Part shown: positions 26,309 through 34,233 of the stretch, piece after piece
Layout: each line of letters opens with the position of its first letter
Position numbering within the stretch: the first letter of the stretch is position 1
From: Oscillospiraceae bacterium
Lineage (GTDB): Bacteria; Bacillota; Clostridia; Oscillospirales; Oscillospiraceae
Direction: 5' to 3'
NCBI GenBank assembly: GCA_017527825.1
Contig: JAFXPO010000044.1
Location: 1 to 64,000, forward strand
Length of the DNA stretch: 64,000 nt
The notes under the pieces: generated by a model
What the model saw: the letters and a program-made list of their open reading frames with translations, nothing else
Databases searched by the model: none
Told to the model about the DNA's origin: nothing
Translations under genes and position numbers: made by a program

Positions 26309-27877
26309 TTATTCGAAGTCGGGGATGAACTTCTTGACGATCTCCAGCAGCTCGCCGGAACGGATCATCTCTTCGCAGGCGCGGATGTCGGGCCAGATCT
26401 CGCGGTCGATCTCGTAGAACGCGACCTTCTCGCGGACGTGGTCATAAATCGCCTGATGCAGCGGGGTGATGCCGTTGCCGTGGGTGCCCACGCGGCGGCG
26501 AATGTCGATCGCCTGGCAGGCGGTCATCAGCTCGTCAGCCAGCACGTCCTGCGTGTTCTTGAGGATCATGCGGGCCTTGCGCGCGGCGGTGGTGCCCATG
26601 GAGACGATATCCTCCTGGTTCGCGGAAGACGGGATGGAGTCGACGGACGCGGGATGCGCGTAGACCTTGTTCTCGCTGACCATGGACGCCGCGGCGTACT
26701 GCACGATCATAAAGCCGGAGTTGACGCCCGCCTGGGTGGTCAGGAACGGGGTCAGACCGTTGGAGAGCGCGGCGTTGACCATGCGCTCGGTGCGGCGCTC
26801 GGAGGAATCCGCCAGCTCGGAAGCGGCGATGCCGAGGAAATCGAACGGGAGCGCCATGGGCTCGCCATGGAAGTTGCCGCCGGAGATGACCGCCTCGTCG
26901 TCGAGGAACATCAGCGGGTTGTCGGTGACGGCGTTGAGCTCGATCTCGACCTTCTCCTTGACGAAGTCGAGCGCGTCACGGCAGGCGCCGTGCAGCTGCG
27001 GGACGCAGCGGAGCGCGTAGGCGTCCTGTACGCGGTCACCCTGCGCCTTGTCGATAATCTCGGAGCCATCGAGCAGCTTGCGCATGTTGGCGGCGACGAG
27101 CATCTGACCCTTCTGACCGCGGACCGCATGGACGCGCGGATCGAAGGCGGAGCGCTGGGCGGTCAGACCCTCAAAGCTCAGGGACGCGATCACGTCGCCG
27201 AGCTGCGCCGCGCAGATGGTGTCATACAGCGCCAGCGCGCCGACGGAGGTCATCGCGCAGGTGCCGTTGGTCATGCCAAGACCTTCCTTGCTCACGAGGG
27301 TGTCCAGCGTCTTGATGCCGGCCTTCGCCATGGCCTCAGCGCCGCTCATGCGGACGCCTTCGTACCACGCCTCGCCCTTGCCGAGCATCGGCAGCGTCAT
27401 GTGCGCCAGAGGCGCGAGGTCGCCGGAGGAGCCGAGGGAGCCCTTCTCGGGAATGATTGGGGTGACGCCCTTGTTGAGCATCTCGACGAGCATCTCGACG
27501 AGCAGCGGACGCACGCCGGACACGCCGCCGCACAGGGCGTTGGCGCGCAGCAGCATCATGCCGCGGGAAATTTCGGGCGCGTAGGGATCGCCGGCTGCCG
27601 TGCAGTGGCTGAGGATCAGGTTGGTGGAGAGCTGGTTGGACATCTCCTTGGGGACGGCGACCTTCTGGAACTCGCCGAAGCCGGTGGTGATACCGTAGGC
27701 AACTCTGCCCTCGGCAGCGATCTTATCCGCCAGCGCGCGGGACTTCTTCATCGCCTCCAGAGCGCTGTCCGCCAGCTCGACCTTGGCGCCGAAGCGCGCG
27801 ACAGCCACGAAGCTCTCCAGCGTCAGGCTGTGGCCGTCCATTACGATCTCTTTGATCGCGGAAGGATTCATGATCAT
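26309..27877 (-). CDS. hutH: Histidine ammonia-lyase
   Basis: First step of histidine breakdown: releases ammonia to give trans-urocanate. The 522-residue protein has the aromatic lyase fold with the MIO-forming loop GSLGSSGDLAPLAH. The cyclising triad is Ser150-Ser151-Gly152 rather than the common Ala-Ser-Gly, a variant that still provides the central serine and the glycine. YGITTGFGEF (61-70) and GNFHGEPMALPFDF are further active-site segments. It is monocistronic with its own strong promoter and a long leader. Confidence 0.95.
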   Translation of the reverse strand: MIMNPSAIKEIVMDGHSLTLESFVAVARFGAKVELADSALEAMKKSRALADKIAAEGRVAYGITTGFGEFQKVAVPKEMSNQLSTNLILSHCTAAGDPYAPEISRGMMLLRANALCGGVSGVRPLLVEMLVEMLNKGVTPIIPEKGSLGSSGDLAPLAHMTLPMLGKGEAWYEGVRMSGAEAMAKAGIKTLDTLVSKEGLGMTNGTCAMTSVGALALYDTICAAQLGDVIASLSFEGLTAQRSAFDPRVHAVRGQKGQMLVAANMRKLLDGSEIIDKAQGDRVQDAYALRCVPQLHGACRDALDFVKEKVEIELNAVTDNPLMFLDDEAVISGGNFHGEPMALPFDFLGIAASELADSSERRTERMVNAALSNGLTPFLTTQAGVNSGFMIVQYAAASMVSENKVYAHPASVDSIPSSANQEDIVSMGTTAARKARMILKNTQDVLADELMTACQAIDIRRRVGTHGNGITPLHQAIYDHVREKVAFYEIDREIWPDIRACEEMIRSGELLEIVKKFIPDFE

Positions 27878-28041
27878 AATTCTCTACCTCACTTTTTTAA
27901 TCTTTGCCGCGGCGCGAACCGCACCGTTTCAGGCAAGTGACCTTTGTGACGTGTGAGAAAATGTACGGGTCGCGGTAAGTACCCCCGCCTGCCCAAAGCG
28001 GACGCCGTGACCTATGGTCAAGGGTGATTTACCCTTAAACT
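27878..28041 (-). other. Long structured 5' leader of hutH
   Basis: From the predicted start near 28041 to the hutH ATG is about 165 nt without a gene. The transcript can form several successive hairpins: AAGGGT-N5-ACCCTT (28020-28036), TGACC-ATA-GGTCA right after it, and GC-rich stems further on. I do not recognise a known riboswitch class. The first two dyads could instead be DNA operators, since they begin at or just after the start site. Confidence 0.45.
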
Positions 28042-28047
28042 GTCCTT

Positions 28048-28076
28048 AGCATACCCTCGTTTTTGTATAATGTCAA
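28048..28076 (-). promoter_or_regulatory. Promoter of hutH
   Basis: Minus strand TTGACA (28071-28076), exactly 17 bases, TATGCT (28048-28053). Upstream of it, 28077-28162 holds no gene, only AT-rich sequence and an 8-bp hairpin (28119-28126 with 28133-28140). Confidence 0.85.
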
Positions 28077-28162
28077 CAGTTTTTTTCTGGATTTCTTCAG
28101 TTTTTTGTGCATTATATCAGCACCACTGTAACGTGGTGCTTTAGTAAAGCGCTCTGAAAAAT

Positions 28163-28192
28163 CAAACGGTCACCCTTTCGGGCGACCGTTTG
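28163..28192 (-). terminator. Terminator after the PH-like membrane protein gene
   Basis: A stem of 9 bp (28163-28171 with 28184-28192), extended by an inner stem, followed on the minus strand by GATTTTTC. Confidence 0.85.
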
Positions 28193-28196
28193 CGCG

Positions 28197-28697
28197 TCAT
28201 TTTTTCTTGTTTCGATTGCGGATTGCCTCCGCCTTGTCACGGGTATCCTTGCCGTTGAAAACACGAATCTCAGGGTTCTGTTTCTTCGCCAGCTTGAGGA
28301 TTTCCTTGGCGTCCTCGTTGGTGAAGTAGTTGCGCTTGGTGCGGTCACCCTTGGTGAAATAGAGGATCGTGCGTCCGCTGCCCGCGGGGTCCGGCTCATG
28401 GGTCACAGCGTAGAGGTCTTTCCAGTTCCAGCGCTCATAGTTGGTGGTGACCTGCATCTGGTAATAGATTTCCAGCCCGCGCTCCGTCACCGTAACATAT
28501 TTCTCCATCAGCATCGCCAGCGCGTAGAGCACAGCGAATATAAGCGCAATCTTCCACCGCGTCACAGCGCCGCCCAAAAGCAGCATGGCAACCACGAACC
28601 AGCCGCCGTATTTGATGCGGTTGTTCCGTTTGAGCGTGTCAATGGCAGAATATTTGGGACCGGGAACGGATTCCCACGGCAGTACGGTACGACGCAT
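28197..28697 (-). CDS. Small membrane protein with PH-like domain, function unknown
   Basis: A 166-residue protein. Residues about 28-65 contain two closely spaced hydrophobic helices; the following 100 residues (VTVTERGLEIYYQMQVT through the lysine-rich tail) look like a cytoplasmic bacterial PH-like domain with a strand-rich pattern. AAAAAGGAG precedes ATG 28697. It follows the NhaC-type antiporter gene on the same strand, separated by a stable hairpin, so it may be a late gene of that transcript. No specific function is recognised. Confidence 0.7.
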   Translation of the reverse strand: MRRTVLPWESVPGPKYSAIDTLKRNNRIKYGGWFVVAMLLLGGAVTRWKIALIFAVLYALAMLMEKYVTVTERGLEIYYQMQVTTNYERWNWKDLYAVTHEPDPAGSGRTILYFTKGDRTKRNYFTNEDAKEILKLAKKQNPEIRVFNGKDTRDKAEAIRNRNKKK

Positions 28698-28718
28698 GGC
28701 GTTTCTCCTTTTTCATGG

Positions 28719-28749
28719 ATAAGGCGAGGGGACGAGCCCCTCGCCTTAT
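28719..28749 (-). repeat. Intercistronic hairpin after the antiporter gene
   Basis: A perfect 13-bp stem (28719-28731 with 28737-28749) with a 5-base loop; on the minus strand it is not followed by a T run. It is the same style as the hutU-hutI hairpin. Confidence 0.7.
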
Positions 28750-28779
28750 GTACTATTCTATCCGATTTCGACGGACAAA

Positions 28780-30336
28780 TCAAGCCTGGGGCTTGGGAGC
28801 CTTGCCGGCAGCACGAGCAGCCTCAAGCTGCTTGACGGCGTAGGCGTGAGCCTCCTCCGGGCAAGCGGCGGGAGCCTTCTTCACGGTCTTGCCGAACAGG
28901 TTGGTGTAGGAACCGTCGGCCCAGAAGATGTTGCGACCGAAGAACGCGGTGATGAACGCATAGATCGGGTTGAGCAGGTTGACGAACGCGAACGGGAAAT
29001 AGACGAACGGGTGGATGCCCAGAACGCCCATCTGATACGCGCCGCAGCCAGTCCAGGGGAACATAACCGCCCACAGGGTACCGGCATCTTCGAGGGTACG
29101 GGAGAGCATGTTGCGCGCGAGACCCATCTCGTCGTACTTGTCCATGTACAGCGGAGCGGGAACGCTGACACCGAGGAACTGGTCGCCCATCGCGGCATCG
29201 CAGAAGATGGAGGTGACCATGGTGGCGAGAACGAGCTGCCAAACGGTCTTGATCTTGTGCTTCAGGCCGCCGAACAGAGCCTCGACGCAGCCCGCGCGCT
29301 CCAGAGCGCCGCCGTAAGCGACAGCCAGGATGACGAGGTTGATCGTCCACATGGTGTTATCCATGCCGCCCTTGGCGAGCAGCTGGTTGACCAGCTCCGC
29401 AGCTTCTTCGGTGACAGCGCCGCCAGCCTCAGCCTCGAGCCAGGGACCATAGTGCAGGATATCGAAGATGTCGCTGAGGCCGTAGCCCATGTCACGCTGG
29501 AAGATCAGCGCAAAGATGACACCGGTAGCGACGGAGATCATGATACCGATGAGACCGGGCACCTTCAGGATGCAGACCACGATGATGACCAAGATCGGGA
29601 TGAGCAGCGCGACGTTGATGTGGCAGACCTGCTGCATCGCCGCCTGAATGCCCTGAGCGAGTTCGGGGTCATAGTTGGAAACGTCGACATTCAGACCAAG
29701 GATCGTGTAAAGGATGATCGCCAGCAGGAAGGTCGGACCGGTGGTGGAGACCATCGCGTTGACGTGGTCGAACAGACCGGTGTTGGAAACGCCAGCGGCG
29801 AGGTTGGTGGTGTCGGACAGCGGGGAGAACTTATCGCCGACGTACGCGCCGGAGATGATCATGCCAGCGGTCATGGCGGGGTTGATGCCGAGACCGGCGC
29901 CGACGCCGAGCATCGCGATACCGATGGTAGCGGTGGCGGTCCAGGAGGAGCCGCACGCCAAGCCGACGATCGCGCACAGGCAGCAGCCGACCGGCAGGAA
30001 CAGCTTCGGGGTCAGAAGATTCAGACCGTAATAAATCAGAGCGGGGATGGTGCCGGACATCATGAAGGACGAAATCAGAAGGCCGACCGTCATGAGGATC
30101 AGCAACGCTTCGAGCGTGTTGTACAGGCGCTCCAGCATACCGGCGACCATATCGGAGAAGCTGTGACCGCACAGCCCGCCGATGGCGCAGGCAACGCACA
30201 TGGCAACGATCAAGGGCATGTGAGCGTCCACATAGTCGCCCTTCGCCAGACCGTAGATCATGAGACCCGCCATCACGATGATGGGCAGCAACGCCTCAAG
30301 TACGTTCGGGAGTCTTACTTTCTTTTCACTAGCCAT
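28780..30336 (-). CDS. NhaC-family Na+/H+ antiporter-like transporter
   Basis: A 518-residue polytopic membrane protein of the NhaC superfamily, with about 11-12 hydrophobic segments. GDKFSPLSDTTNLAAGV is the conserved NhaC core motif, preceded by GSSWTATATIGIAMLGVGAG. The start is ATG 30336 (MASEKKVRLPNVLEALLP), behind AGAGAGG; the longer frame covers the leader. NhaC relatives include ion antiporters and organic-solute exchangers (malate/lactate, for example). Placement between hutH and hisS makes exchange of histidine, urocanate or glutamate against a cation possible, but this is only context. The mRNA has a long structured leader. Confidence 0.85.
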   Translation of the reverse strand: MASEKKVRLPNVLEALLPIIVMAGLMIYGLAKGDYVDAHMPLIVAMCVACAIGGLCGHSFSDMVAGMLERLYNTLEALLILMTVGLLISSFMMSGTIPALIYYGLNLLTPKLFLPVGCCLCAIVGLACGSSWTATATIGIAMLGVGAGLGINPAMTAGMIISGAYVGDKFSPLSDTTNLAAGVSNTGLFDHVNAMVSTTGPTFLLAIILYTILGLNVDVSNYDPELAQGIQAAMQQVCHINVALLIPILVIIVVCILKVPGLIGIMISVATGVIFALIFQRDMGYGLSDIFDILHYGPWLEAEAGGAVTEEAAELVNQLLAKGGMDNTMWTINLVILAVAYGGALERAGCVEALFGGLKHKIKTVWQLVLATMVTSIFCDAAMGDQFLGVSVPAPLYMDKYDEMGLARNMLSRTLEDAGTLWAVMFPWTGCGAYQMGVLGIHPFVYFPFAFVNLLNPIYAFITAFFGRNIFWADGSYTNLFGKTVKKAPAACPEEAHAYAVKQLEAARAAGKAPKPQA

Positions 30337-30461
30337 AGAAAAATAACCTCTCTCTCCATTTTTTCTTTTCCGTCTCACGGGAAACCGTTTGGGCAAACGG
30401 CTCTCACACACTCTCCCGTTTCGGCGGAGCACCGATGCGAGGGAGTCGCATCAGTGTTTTC
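30337..30461 (-). other. Structured 5' leader of the NhaC-type gene (candidate riboswitch)
   Basis: About 124 nt of untranslated RNA. Read on the minus strand: a 10-bp hairpin (ACTGATGCGA pairing with TCGCATCGGT), then an interrupted stem in which CCG and ACGGGA pair with TCCCGT and CGG and enclose the hairpin CCGTTTG-CC-CAAACGG. A purine-rich stretch leads to the start codon. A long folded leader on a cation-antiporter-type gene fits a regulatory RNA; I cannot assign a class. Confidence 0.5.
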
Positions 30462-30467
30462 GGTAGT

Positions 30468-30496
30468 ACTATACCACAACCATCTGTTAATTTCAA
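30468..30496 (-). promoter_or_regulatory. Promoter of the NhaC-type gene
   Basis: Minus strand TTGAAA (30491-30496), 17-base spacer, TATAGT (30468-30473). Confidence 0.82.
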
Positions 30497-30597
30497 CAAA
30501 AAAGTTGCGGTTCCTAAAAATTTTTTTGTATTTCATGTAATTACCGCAGTTTTGCGCTGTCACTTTACCTTGTTATTGTACTAACGCAACGTATTAC

Positions 30598-30626
30598 TTG
30601 ACAATTTCATGGCAAGTGCGTAAAAT
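30598..30626 (+). promoter_or_regulatory. Promoter of hisS
   Basis: TTGACA (30598-30603), 17-base spacer, TAAAAT (30621-30626). The start site near 30633 leaves only about 25 nt of leader, so no T-box fits. Confidence 0.85.
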
Positions 30627-30657
30627 ACCTTTTAACAAGCTTTTGGAGGGATTCTCT

Positions 30658-32016
30658 ATGGAAAAGATCAAGGCACGCACACTCTCCGGTTTTATGGAGC
30701 TGCTCCCCGGAGCGCAGATGCAAATGGAGCGGATCATGGAAACCATCCGCTCGTCCTATTCATTATATGGTTACACACCGCTGGACACCCCACTGATCGA
30801 GGCGAGCGAGATTCTGCTCGCCAAGGGCGGCGGCGAGACGGAGAAGCAGATTTACCGCTTCACCAAGGGCGACACCGATCTGAGCCTGCGCTTCGACCTG
30901 ACGGTGCCGCTGGCGAAGTACGTCGCGCTGCACTACGCGGAGCTTGCTTTTCCGTTCAAGCGTTTCCAGATCGGCAAGGTCTACCGCGGCGAGCGCGCGC
31001 AGCGCGGCCGCTTCCGCGAGTTCTATCAGGCGGACATCGACATCATCGGCGACACCCAGCTGGACATCGCCAACGACGCGGAGATTCCCGCAATCATTTA
31101 CACGGTGTTCTCCCGTCTCGGTCTCAAGCGCTTCCAGATTCGCATTAACAACCGCCGCATTCTCAACGGCTTCTACGCCATGCTGGGGTTGACGGAAAAA
31201 TCCGGCGACATCATGCGCACGGTGGACAAGCTGGAGAAGATCGGCGTGGACGGCGTCCGCGCCATTCTGGTGGACGATCTGGGGCTGAGCGCCGAACAGG
31301 CGGACGAGATTCTCGGCTTCACCGGCATCCGCGGCACCAACGACGAGGTGCTGCATGCCCTGGAGGGCTACCGCGGCCGCAACGAGCTGTTTGACACCGG
31401 TCTCGACGAGCTGATCACCGTCACAAAGTACCTCGGCGGCTTCGGCGTCCCGCAGGACAACTTTGCCGTCGATCTCACCATCGCCCGCGGTCTTGATTAC
31501 TACACCGGCACGGTGTACGAGACCTCGCTTCTCGATCACCCGGAGATCGGTTCGGTCTGCTCCGGCGGACGCTACGACAACCTCGCGGAGTATTACACCG
31601 ACCGTCAGCTGCCGGGCGTGGGCATTTCCATCGGTCTGACGCGCCTGTTCTACGTCCTCGGCGAGCAGGGGATGCTCAACGACAAGGTTCCCATGGCGCC
31701 CGCGGATGTGCTGATCCTGCCGATGACGGAGGACCTCTCCGCCGCTGTGGAGCTGGGCACGATGCTCCGCAACCGCGGTCTGCGCACGCAGCTTTACACC
31801 GAGGCGAAGAAATTCAAGCAGAAGATGAACTACGCCGACAAGCTGGGCGTTCCCTTCGTTCTCTTCCTGGGCGAGGACGAGATCAACGCCGGCATCGTGT
31901 CCTGCAAGAACATGAAGTCCGGCGAACAGGAGAAACTCTCCCCTGCCGCCGCCGCGGACAAGATCGCCGCTTACGTCGACGAGCAGAAGCACGTTCCCTC
32001 TGTGCTCGACATCTGA
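30658..32016 (+). CDS. hisS: Histidyl-tRNA synthetase, archaeal/eukaryal-like type
   Basis: Charges tRNA-His. The 452-residue class II synthetase has motif 2 written as LRFDLTVPLAKYVA...RGRFREFYQADIDIIG, the histidine-binding RGLDYYTGTVYE, motif 3 near PGVGISIGLTRLFY and a full C-terminal anticodon-binding domain. The motif 2 wording and the INNRRILNGFYAMLG segment resemble archaeal, eukaryal and Bacteroidetes HisRS rather than the usual bacterial LRPEGT form. The complete anticodon domain argues against HisZ. ATG 30658 follows TTGGAGG. It may be a second HisRS copy or the only one; the window cannot tell. A perfect terminator follows. Confidence 0.9.
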   Translation: MEKIKARTLSGFMELLPGAQMQMERIMETIRSSYSLYGYTPLDTPLIEASEILLAKGGGETEKQIYRFTKGDTDLSLRFDLTVPLAKYVALHYAELAFPFKRFQIGKVYRGERAQRGRFREFYQADIDIIGDTQLDIANDAEIPAIIYTVFSRLGLKRFQIRINNRRILNGFYAMLGLTEKSGDIMRTVDKLEKIGVDGVRAILVDDLGLSAEQADEILGFTGIRGTNDEVLHALEGYRGRNELFDTGLDELITVTKYLGGFGVPQDNFAVDLTIARGLDYYTGTVYETSLLDHPEIGSVCSGGRYDNLAEYYTDRQLPGVGISIGLTRLFYVLGEQGMLNDKVPMAPADVLILPMTEDLSAAVELGTMLRNRGLRTQLYTEAKKFKQKMNYADKLGVPFVLFLGEDEINAGIVSCKNMKSGEQEKLSPAAAADKIAAYVDEQKHVPSVLDI

Positions 32017-32022
32017 CAAGCA

Positions 32023-32058
32023 AAAAACGGTCGCTTCCCGAAGGAAGCGACCGTTTTT
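32023..32058. terminator. Bidirectional terminator hisS / yerC
   Basis: A perfect 16-bp stem (32023-32038 with 32043-32058), CGAA tetraloop, A and T runs at the ends; it lies between convergent genes. Confidence 0.93.
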
Positions 32059-32360
32059 CACTCTTTCTCTTTGCCGTACCGGCGATCAAGCACGGTCTTG
32101 TAGCCCTCTGCCCCGTAGTTGAGGCATTTGTTGACCCTCGTGATGGTGGTCGACGACACACTGATCTTGGAGGAAATGTTGGAGAACGTGCTCCCCTTGT
32201 ACAACTCATCGGCTACCTGAAAGCGCTGCGTCATGGCGAGAATCTCGCCGAATGTACACAAATCGTCAAAGAAACGGTAGCACTCCTCTTTATCCTTCAG
32301 AGACAAAATAGCCTCAAAGAGTCGATCGGTTTCCTCTGACTTCATTTTGCTCTCGTACAT
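32058..32360 (-). CDS. yerC: YerC/YecD family TrpR-related protein
   Basis: A 100-residue helical protein of the TrpR superfamily. The DNA-binding part reads LAMTQRFQVADELYKGSTFSN then ISVSSTTITRVNKCL, typical of YerC. I chose ATG 32360, which has GGAGG eight bases upstream, over a start ten codons earlier. Its target and ligand are unknown; TrpR relatives bind amino acids. It sits between hisS and ftcD and is divergent from ftcD, so control of the ftcD operon is possible. Confidence 0.87.
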   Translation of the reverse strand: MYESKMKSEETDRLFEAILSLKDKEECYRFFDDLCTFGEILAMTQRFQVADELYKGSTFSNISSKISVSSTTITRVNKCLNYGAEGYKTVLDRRYGKEKE

Positions 32361-32529
32361 ATTGTCAACCTCCACGCTGAAGCAACGCAACTCTTTTGTT
32401 GCATATTCACAATTATTATACGCAATCAGCGCATTCTTTGCAAGGGTTGATCGCTTCTCTTTTTTTGGATTTTTCGGGCAATTGCAAAAAAATATAAAGG
32501 AAATCCGCGGAAAAATCGAAATGAATATG

Positions 32530-32559
32530 TTTACGAACCCCTCGCTCCGGCGCTATAAT
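32530..32559 (+). promoter_or_regulatory. Promoter of ftcD-fchA-hutD
   Basis: TATAAT at 32554-32559 with TTTACG (32530-32535, 18-base spacer) as the likely -35 box. Confidence 0.68.
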
Positions 32560-32595
32560 AGGCTTATCCCAATAAAATTTAAGGAGGATTCCGCC

Positions 32596-33510
32596 ATGGC
32601 AAAGCTCGTAGAATGCATTCCCAATTTCAGTTGCAGCAAGGAAAAAGATGAGGCGACCTACAACGCGCTCGTTGAAGCCGCCAACAGCGTTCCCGGCTGC
32701 ACGTTGTTCGACGCGCAGACTGACGGCAACCACAACCGCTGCGTCTTCACCCTCGTCGGCTCCCCGGAAGCCATTGAGGAGGTCACGTTCCAACTGACCA
32801 AGGTCGCCACTGAGCGCATTGACATGCGTAAGCACAAGGGCGAGCACAAGCGCATGGGCGCCACCGACGTCATCCCGTTCGTCCCGCAGATGGACGTCAC
32901 GGTTGAGGAATGCGTCGAGATGTCCAAGCGCGTCGCCCAGCGCATCTGGGATGAGCTGAAGGTTCCCTCCTTCCTGTATGAGGACAGCGCGACCCGTCCC
33001 GAACGCCGCAACCTTGCCACCTGCCGCAAGGGCGAGTTCGAGGGTATGCCCGAAAAGCTGCTGGAGCCGGATTGGGCGCCTGACTACGGCGAGCGCAAGA
33101 TTCATCCCACTGCCGGCATCACCGCCATCGGCGCACGTATGCCGCTCATCGCGTTCAACTGCAACCTCGCCACCTCCGATGTGGAGATCGCCAAGAAGAT
33201 CGCCAAGGTGATCCGCGGCTCCTCCGGCGGCTTCCGCAGCTGCAAAGCGATGGGCTTCATGCTCGAAGATCGCGGCATCGCTCAGGTTTCCATGAACATG
33301 GTCAACTTTGAGGACACCCCGCTCTATGTCGCCTACGAGATGATCAAGAGCCTCGCCGAGCGTTACGGCACCACCGTCATCGAGAGCGAGATCGTCGGTC
33401 TCACGCCCGCCAAGGCGATGATCGACTGCGCCGAGTTCTATCTCAAGGCGAAGGACTTCGACTGCAAGAATCAGGTCATGGAGTATCACCTGATCGACAT
33501 GAATCACTGA
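32596..33510 (+). CDS. ftcD: Glutamate formimidoyltransferase
   Basis: Transfers the formimino group of N-formimino-L-glutamate to THF, giving glutamate and 5-formimino-THF. The 304-residue monofunctional protein matches the formiminotransferase domains: VECIPNFSCSKEKD at the N-terminus, DGNHNRCVFTLVG and HKGEHKRMGATDVIPFVP, where His84 aligns with the catalytic histidine of the mammalian enzyme. ATG 32596 follows TAAGGAGG. It is the first gene of ftcD-fchA-hutD, so both halves of the fused mammalian enzyme are made here as neighbours. No hutG or hutF is present. Confidence 0.95.
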   Translation: MAKLVECIPNFSCSKEKDEATYNALVEAANSVPGCTLFDAQTDGNHNRCVFTLVGSPEAIEEVTFQLTKVATERIDMRKHKGEHKRMGATDVIPFVPQMDVTVEECVEMSKRVAQRIWDELKVPSFLYEDSATRPERRNLATCRKGEFEGMPEKLLEPDWAPDYGERKIHPTAGITAIGARMPLIAFNCNLATSDVEIAKKIAKVIRGSSGGFRSCKAMGFMLEDRGIAQVSMNMVNFEDTPLYVAYEMIKSLAERYGTTVIESEIVGLTPAKAMIDCAEFYLKAKDFDCKNQVMEYHLIDMNH

Positions 33511-33544
33511 CTTTTTTCGAAAGTCAGCAAAAGAGCTTGCACGC

Positions 33545-33571
33545 GCCGCGGCAATGTACCGTTGCCGCGGC
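33545..33571 (+). repeat. Intercistronic hairpin between ftcD and fchA
   Basis: A perfect 10-bp GC-rich stem (33545-33554 with 33562-33571), extended by partly paired flanks, between the two genes. No T run follows, so it is not a typical terminator. Confidence 0.65.
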
Positions 33572-33594
33572 TTGCGTGAGAAAGGATTTTTGCC

Positions 33595-34230
33595 ATGAAA
33601 CTTGCTGATATGACCGTCACCCAATTCGTCGACACCGTCGCGTCCGACGCGCCGGCGCCCGGCGGCGGCTCCGTCGCCGCGCTGGAGGGTTCCATCGGCG
33701 CCGCGCTGACCGCCATGGTCGCGAATCTGACCCAGGGGCGCAAGAAATACGCCGAATTCGCGGCGTATGCCGCCGAGGTTGAGCAAAAGGGCAACGCCCT
33801 CAAGGCTCGCCTCCTGGACGTGATGGATCGCGACACCGAGGCGTTCAACGTGGTGAGCGACGCCTTCGGCATGCCGAAGGACACGGACGAGCAGAAAGCT
33901 GCCCGCTCCGCCGCCATTCAGAACGGTCTCAAAGGCTGCACCAAGACCCCGATGGAAATGATGGAGATTATCGACGAGAGCGTGACGCTCGCCGCCTCTC
34001 TGCTGGAGCACGGCTTCAACGACACCTCCGCCAGTGACCTCGGCGTCGCGTTCCTCAGCTTCCGCGCGGGCATCCAGGGCGCGTGGCTGAACGTGCTCAT
34101 CAACATCGGCTCCATCAAGGATCAGGACTTTGCCGCGGAGTACCGTAAAAAGGGCGAAGCGCTGCTTGCTCATGCCCTTCCGCTGTGCGACAGCAGCTTT
34201 GAAAAACTCACCGGCATGATCGGCGGTTGA
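33595..34230 (+). CDS. fchA: Formimidoyl-THF cyclodeaminase (second FchA copy)
   Basis: A 211-residue member of the cyclodeaminase family. SDAPAPGGGSVAALEGSIGAAL is the folate-binding start (quoted in parts: APAPGGGSVAAL), followed by ANLTQGRKKYAEF. Directly after ftcD, the role is most likely conversion of 5-formimino-THF to 5,10-methenyl-THF and ammonia. It differs from the copy at 18944-19561 in the active loop (GGGSVAALEG here, GGGGASALVG there), which suggests divided tasks. The ribosome site is GAAAGGA, nine bases before ATG. The next gene starts after three bases. Confidence 0.92.
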   Translation: MKLADMTVTQFVDTVASDAPAPGGGSVAALEGSIGAALTAMVANLTQGRKKYAEFAAYAAEVEQKGNALKARLLDVMDRDTEAFNVVSDAFGMPKDTDEQKAARSAAIQNGLKGCTKTPMEMMEIIDESVTLAASLLEHGFNDTSASDLGVAFLSFRAGIQGAWLNVLINIGSIKDQDFAAEYRKKGEALLAHALPLCDSSFEKLTGMIGG

Positions 34231-34233
34231 ACC

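Noticed and set aside
28077..28162. A small RNA or gene in the AT-rich stretch upstream of the hutH promoter.
   Set aside because: Only an 8-bp hairpin is present; there is no promoter facing it and no open frame with a ribosome site.
30540..30657. A T-box leader before hisS.
   Set aside because: A strong promoter places the start site about 25 nt before the ATG, leaving no room for a T-box, and no T-box sequence (UGGN'ACC context) is seen.
30658..32016. HisZ (regulatory subunit of ATP phosphoribosyltransferase) instead of HisRS.
   Set aside because: The protein has a complete anticodon-binding domain and the full histidine and ATP motifs, and no hisG is nearby.
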